From: Chrysopilus asiliformis
Taxonomy: Eukaryota; Arthropoda; Insecta; Diptera; Rhagionidae
DNA length: 64,000 nt
Direction: 5' to 3'
Assembly: GCA_964034945.1 (NCBI GenBank)
Contig: OZ035963.1
Location: 41,873,090-41,937,089 of the forward strand
Of the stretch, positions 61,685-64,000 are shown piece after piece. The notes under the pieces are model-generated. The model saw only the letters and a program-made list of their open reading frames with translations, did not search any database and was not told the DNA's origin. The stretch's first letter is position 1, and every line of letters begins with the position of its first letter. Both the position numbers and the translations under genes were made by a program.

Positions 61685-64000
61685 GAGCCTTGGATCAGGA
61701 CAATATTGTCATGGTCCGCCTTCTATGTGCAAAATCTAGGGTAGCGCCTTTGAAGCGGGAGACAATACCCCGTCTTGAGTTGTGCGCTGCCAAGCTAGCA
61801 GCTCAGCTCACGGAACGCATCCTAAAGGACCTCAAACTTAACAACATAAGGTCCTACCTTTGGACCGACTCAACAGCTGTTTTAGATTGGATTAACGCTG
61901 AGTCCTCTAAACCTGAAGTCTTCTTGGCAAACAGAGTCTCGGCTATCCAGCAATTAACTATTCCAGAACAATGGAGACACGTCGAATCACACGACAACCC
62001 GGCTGACATTTTATCAAGAGGTGTCAGTCCCGAAAATCTAAGCAATAAAACGATGTGGTTTTATGGACCTACTTTTCTACATGGACGCGAAGAGCTTTGG
62101 CCTAAGCCTTACATCAAAAACAAGCAAAATAACATCGAAGGGCGTAAAGGGTTGCAAGCAGTATGCACTGGATTAAAACATGACACCGAAGCCCATTTCA
62201 TTCAAGGAATCGACCATCAGAACTCCTTCCGTCGTTTACAACGTATTGTCGCATACATATGTAGATTCATATCTGCGATAAGAAGCCATGGCAAAATTAA
62301 GTTTTCACTTTCGCCAACAGTCACAGAATTGGACTATGCACAGCACATCATAATCAAACATTTGCAAGAGTCCGAATTTGCCGATGACTTGGAGCACCTA
62401 AGAAAATACAAAGAAGTAGCCAAAGCCAGCGCTATCGGTAATCTAACCCCCTTTATAGACGAGAGGGGCATACTGCGAGTCGGAGGCCGTCTGGAATCAT
62501 CCAATCTGAGCTTCAGTGCCAAGCATCCAGCACTTTTACCTTACTCGCATCCTTTCACCAAGATGATACTTAATGATTTTCACAAAGAAAATATGCATGC
62601 AGGCCCGCAAGCTCTCCTAGCCATTACGAGACAAACATTTTGGCCAATAAAAGGAAAAAACATTGCCCGCGCGGTCGTTCAACATTGCGTGCCGTGCGCT
62701 AAGGCGAAGCCAAAATTATTCTCACAACTTATGGGCAACCTTCCATCGGATCGAGTTCAACCCGCTCGTCCATTCATCAACTCAGGTGTGGATTTTTGTG
62801 GCCCAGTCTACACACACTATAAGACTAGGGGAAAAAGACCGCAGAAGGCCTATATTGCAGTATTTTGCTGTTTCGCCACTAAGGCAGTCCACCTGGAACT
62901 TGTAAGCGACTTGTCAAGCGACGGTTTTATAGGAGCGTTGCGGCGATTCATGGCCAGACGAGGACATTGCAGAAAGATTTACTGCGATAATGCAACAAAC
63001 TTCGTAGGTGCTCGAAATCAACTTGAAGAGCTCCGTACCATTTTCGTAAACGACAATTCTAAAAAGAAAATTACCACTGAGTGCAGCACAAGAGGAATTG
63101 ACTTTCATTTCATACCACCAAGAGCACCACATTTCGGTGGTTTATGGGAAGCAGCAGTCAAATCAGCAAAAAAATTGCTACAGCATAGTTTAGCCTCTGC
63201 CTCCTTGACATACGAAGAGATAGAAACGGCCGTGATTGAAGTAGAAGCAATATTAAATTCTCGCCCAATCACACCGCTTTCGCCAGATCCAAATGATATG
63301 ACTGCGCTTACACCAGCTCATCTGCTAATTGGCGATACTCTAACAGCTCCAATAGATCCACATGCTCAACCGCTAAAGGCCAATTTATTAACCCGTTGGA
63401 AGCGCGTCATGCAAGTAAAACATCATTTCTGGGAAAAATGGTCCCACGAATATTTAAACTTGCTTCAACAGCGACACAAGTGGAAGCACTGCTGTGACAA
63501 TGTAAAGGAAGGCACAATGGTTATTATAAAAGAGGATAATTGTCCTCCCTTGAAATGGGCCCTTGGACGCATAATAAAAACAATACGAGGTGAGGACGGA
63601 CTAGTTAGGGTAGTTGACGTTAAAACTGCAAACAATATATTACGTAGACCAATTACTCGACTAGCACCTCTACCAATTGAAGAAGACCTTGAGCCAGTCT
63701 CTACAAACCCAGATTTGAACATAGAAAGTAATCATAATGACCAAGATCCAGAAAATTCCACACCAAAAAAGAAATCCCGACTATCACTTGGCTCTACAGT
63801 CGTAACACTCTTATTGGCATGCCTAGTTTTGCCTACTACTTCAGCAATACCAGCAGTTGTAACACCTTTTGAGACAAACCCAGGTATATACTTTGAAAAC
63901 CTTGGCAGCGCTAACACAATTTCAAGCGAATGGAACATCATAACATATTATGATATGCAACCATACTGGAAGGAAATTGACTTGTTGCATAACTGCAGCT
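61660..64000 (+). CDS. pol: BEL/Pao RNase H, integrase and start of env-like region
   Basis: Continues the polyprotein in the next frame, open for over 780 codons to the window edge. RNase H: AKSRVAPLKRETIPRLEL, LWTDSTAVLDWI and HNPADILSRG-like DNPADILSRG. Integrase zinc motif H..H (HKENMHAGPQ) and C..C (HCVPCAK); core GVDFCGPV, YCDNATNFVG and PHFGGLWEAAVKSAKK (D, D, E). DUF5641-like end: LLTRWKRVMQ, HHFWEKWSHEYL and RVVDVKT. From about 63765 a basic run is followed by a hydrophobic segment (VVTLLLACLVLPTTSA, signal/leader-like) and GIYFENLG, resembling the env-like protein of roo, which is fused in the same frame. Confidence 0.9.

Larger units (their letters stand above)
57981..64000 (+). 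mobile_element. roo-like BEL/Pao retrotransposon, runs off the window
   Basis: 5' LTR ending at 58348, a primer site for tRNA-Trp, gag-pol from 58529 and the beginning of an env-like region at the right edge. The second LTR lies outside the window. One frameshift (near 61658) is the only visible damage. Confidence 0.9.

Overview
The window is AT-rich eukaryotic DNA, best explained as an intergenic, transposon-packed part of a higher fly (Diptera) genome. Reasons: the LTR elements are insect types (Mag-like and 412/mdg1-like Ty3/gypsy, a copia with the initiator-tRNA-Met primer site, a roo-like BEL/Pao), the one host gene has a 61-bp intron, and there is no rRNA, bacterial operon or CRISPR. 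Species cannot be named from the sequence alone.

Left block (about 1-24 kb). One Mag-like gypsy element on the minus strand has its two 184-bp LTRs at 2437-2620 and 22260-22443. It has been blown up to 20 kb by later insertions: a Transib at 3129-6852 (TSD CGTCG, itself carrying a hAT at 4229-5712), a hairpin MITE at 7146-7272 (TSD TTATA), and a 30-bp-TIR element at 8267-19710 (TSD AAAT) that splits RNase H. Inside that last element sits a complete 412-like gypsy element (9502-19442, TSD ATAC), and next to its 3' LTR a 3-kb palindrome (10091-13143), whose spacer holds a further insertion. Up to five insertion layers can be read from target duplications.

Middle block (about 24-38 kb). LTR remnants, a tandem array of about 118 bp (25.6-26.6 kb), the only convincing host gene (minus strand, join 28447-30295 and 30357-30454, a predicted secreted 648-aa protein of unknown function), two short hAT elements, hairpin MITEs, and a Penelope-like element (RT plus GIY-YIG) interrupted by a 1.35-kb insertion.

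Right block (38-54.7 kb). One copia element (LTRs 38055-38260 and 54516-54721, TSD GATCT) is split after its integrase by a hAT element (40489-52509, TSD CTCCAGAG). The hAT in turn contains a pogo-like element with a LINE, several Helentron-associated (HINE/DINE-1-like) repeats, a TTAA MITE, a helicase remnant, a perfect long inverted repeat, and a deleted piggyBac with a threefold palindromic motif.

Right end (54.7-64 kb). A short inverted-repeat element, an internally deleted Helentron (N-terminal stub, helicase tail, endonuclease), and a roo-like BEL/Pao element (PBS for tRNA-Trp) with gag-pol in two frames and the start of an env-like region, running off the window. Nearly all element ORFs carry frameshifts, stops or insertions; the Penelope ORF, the LINE RT and the BEL ORFs are the least damaged.
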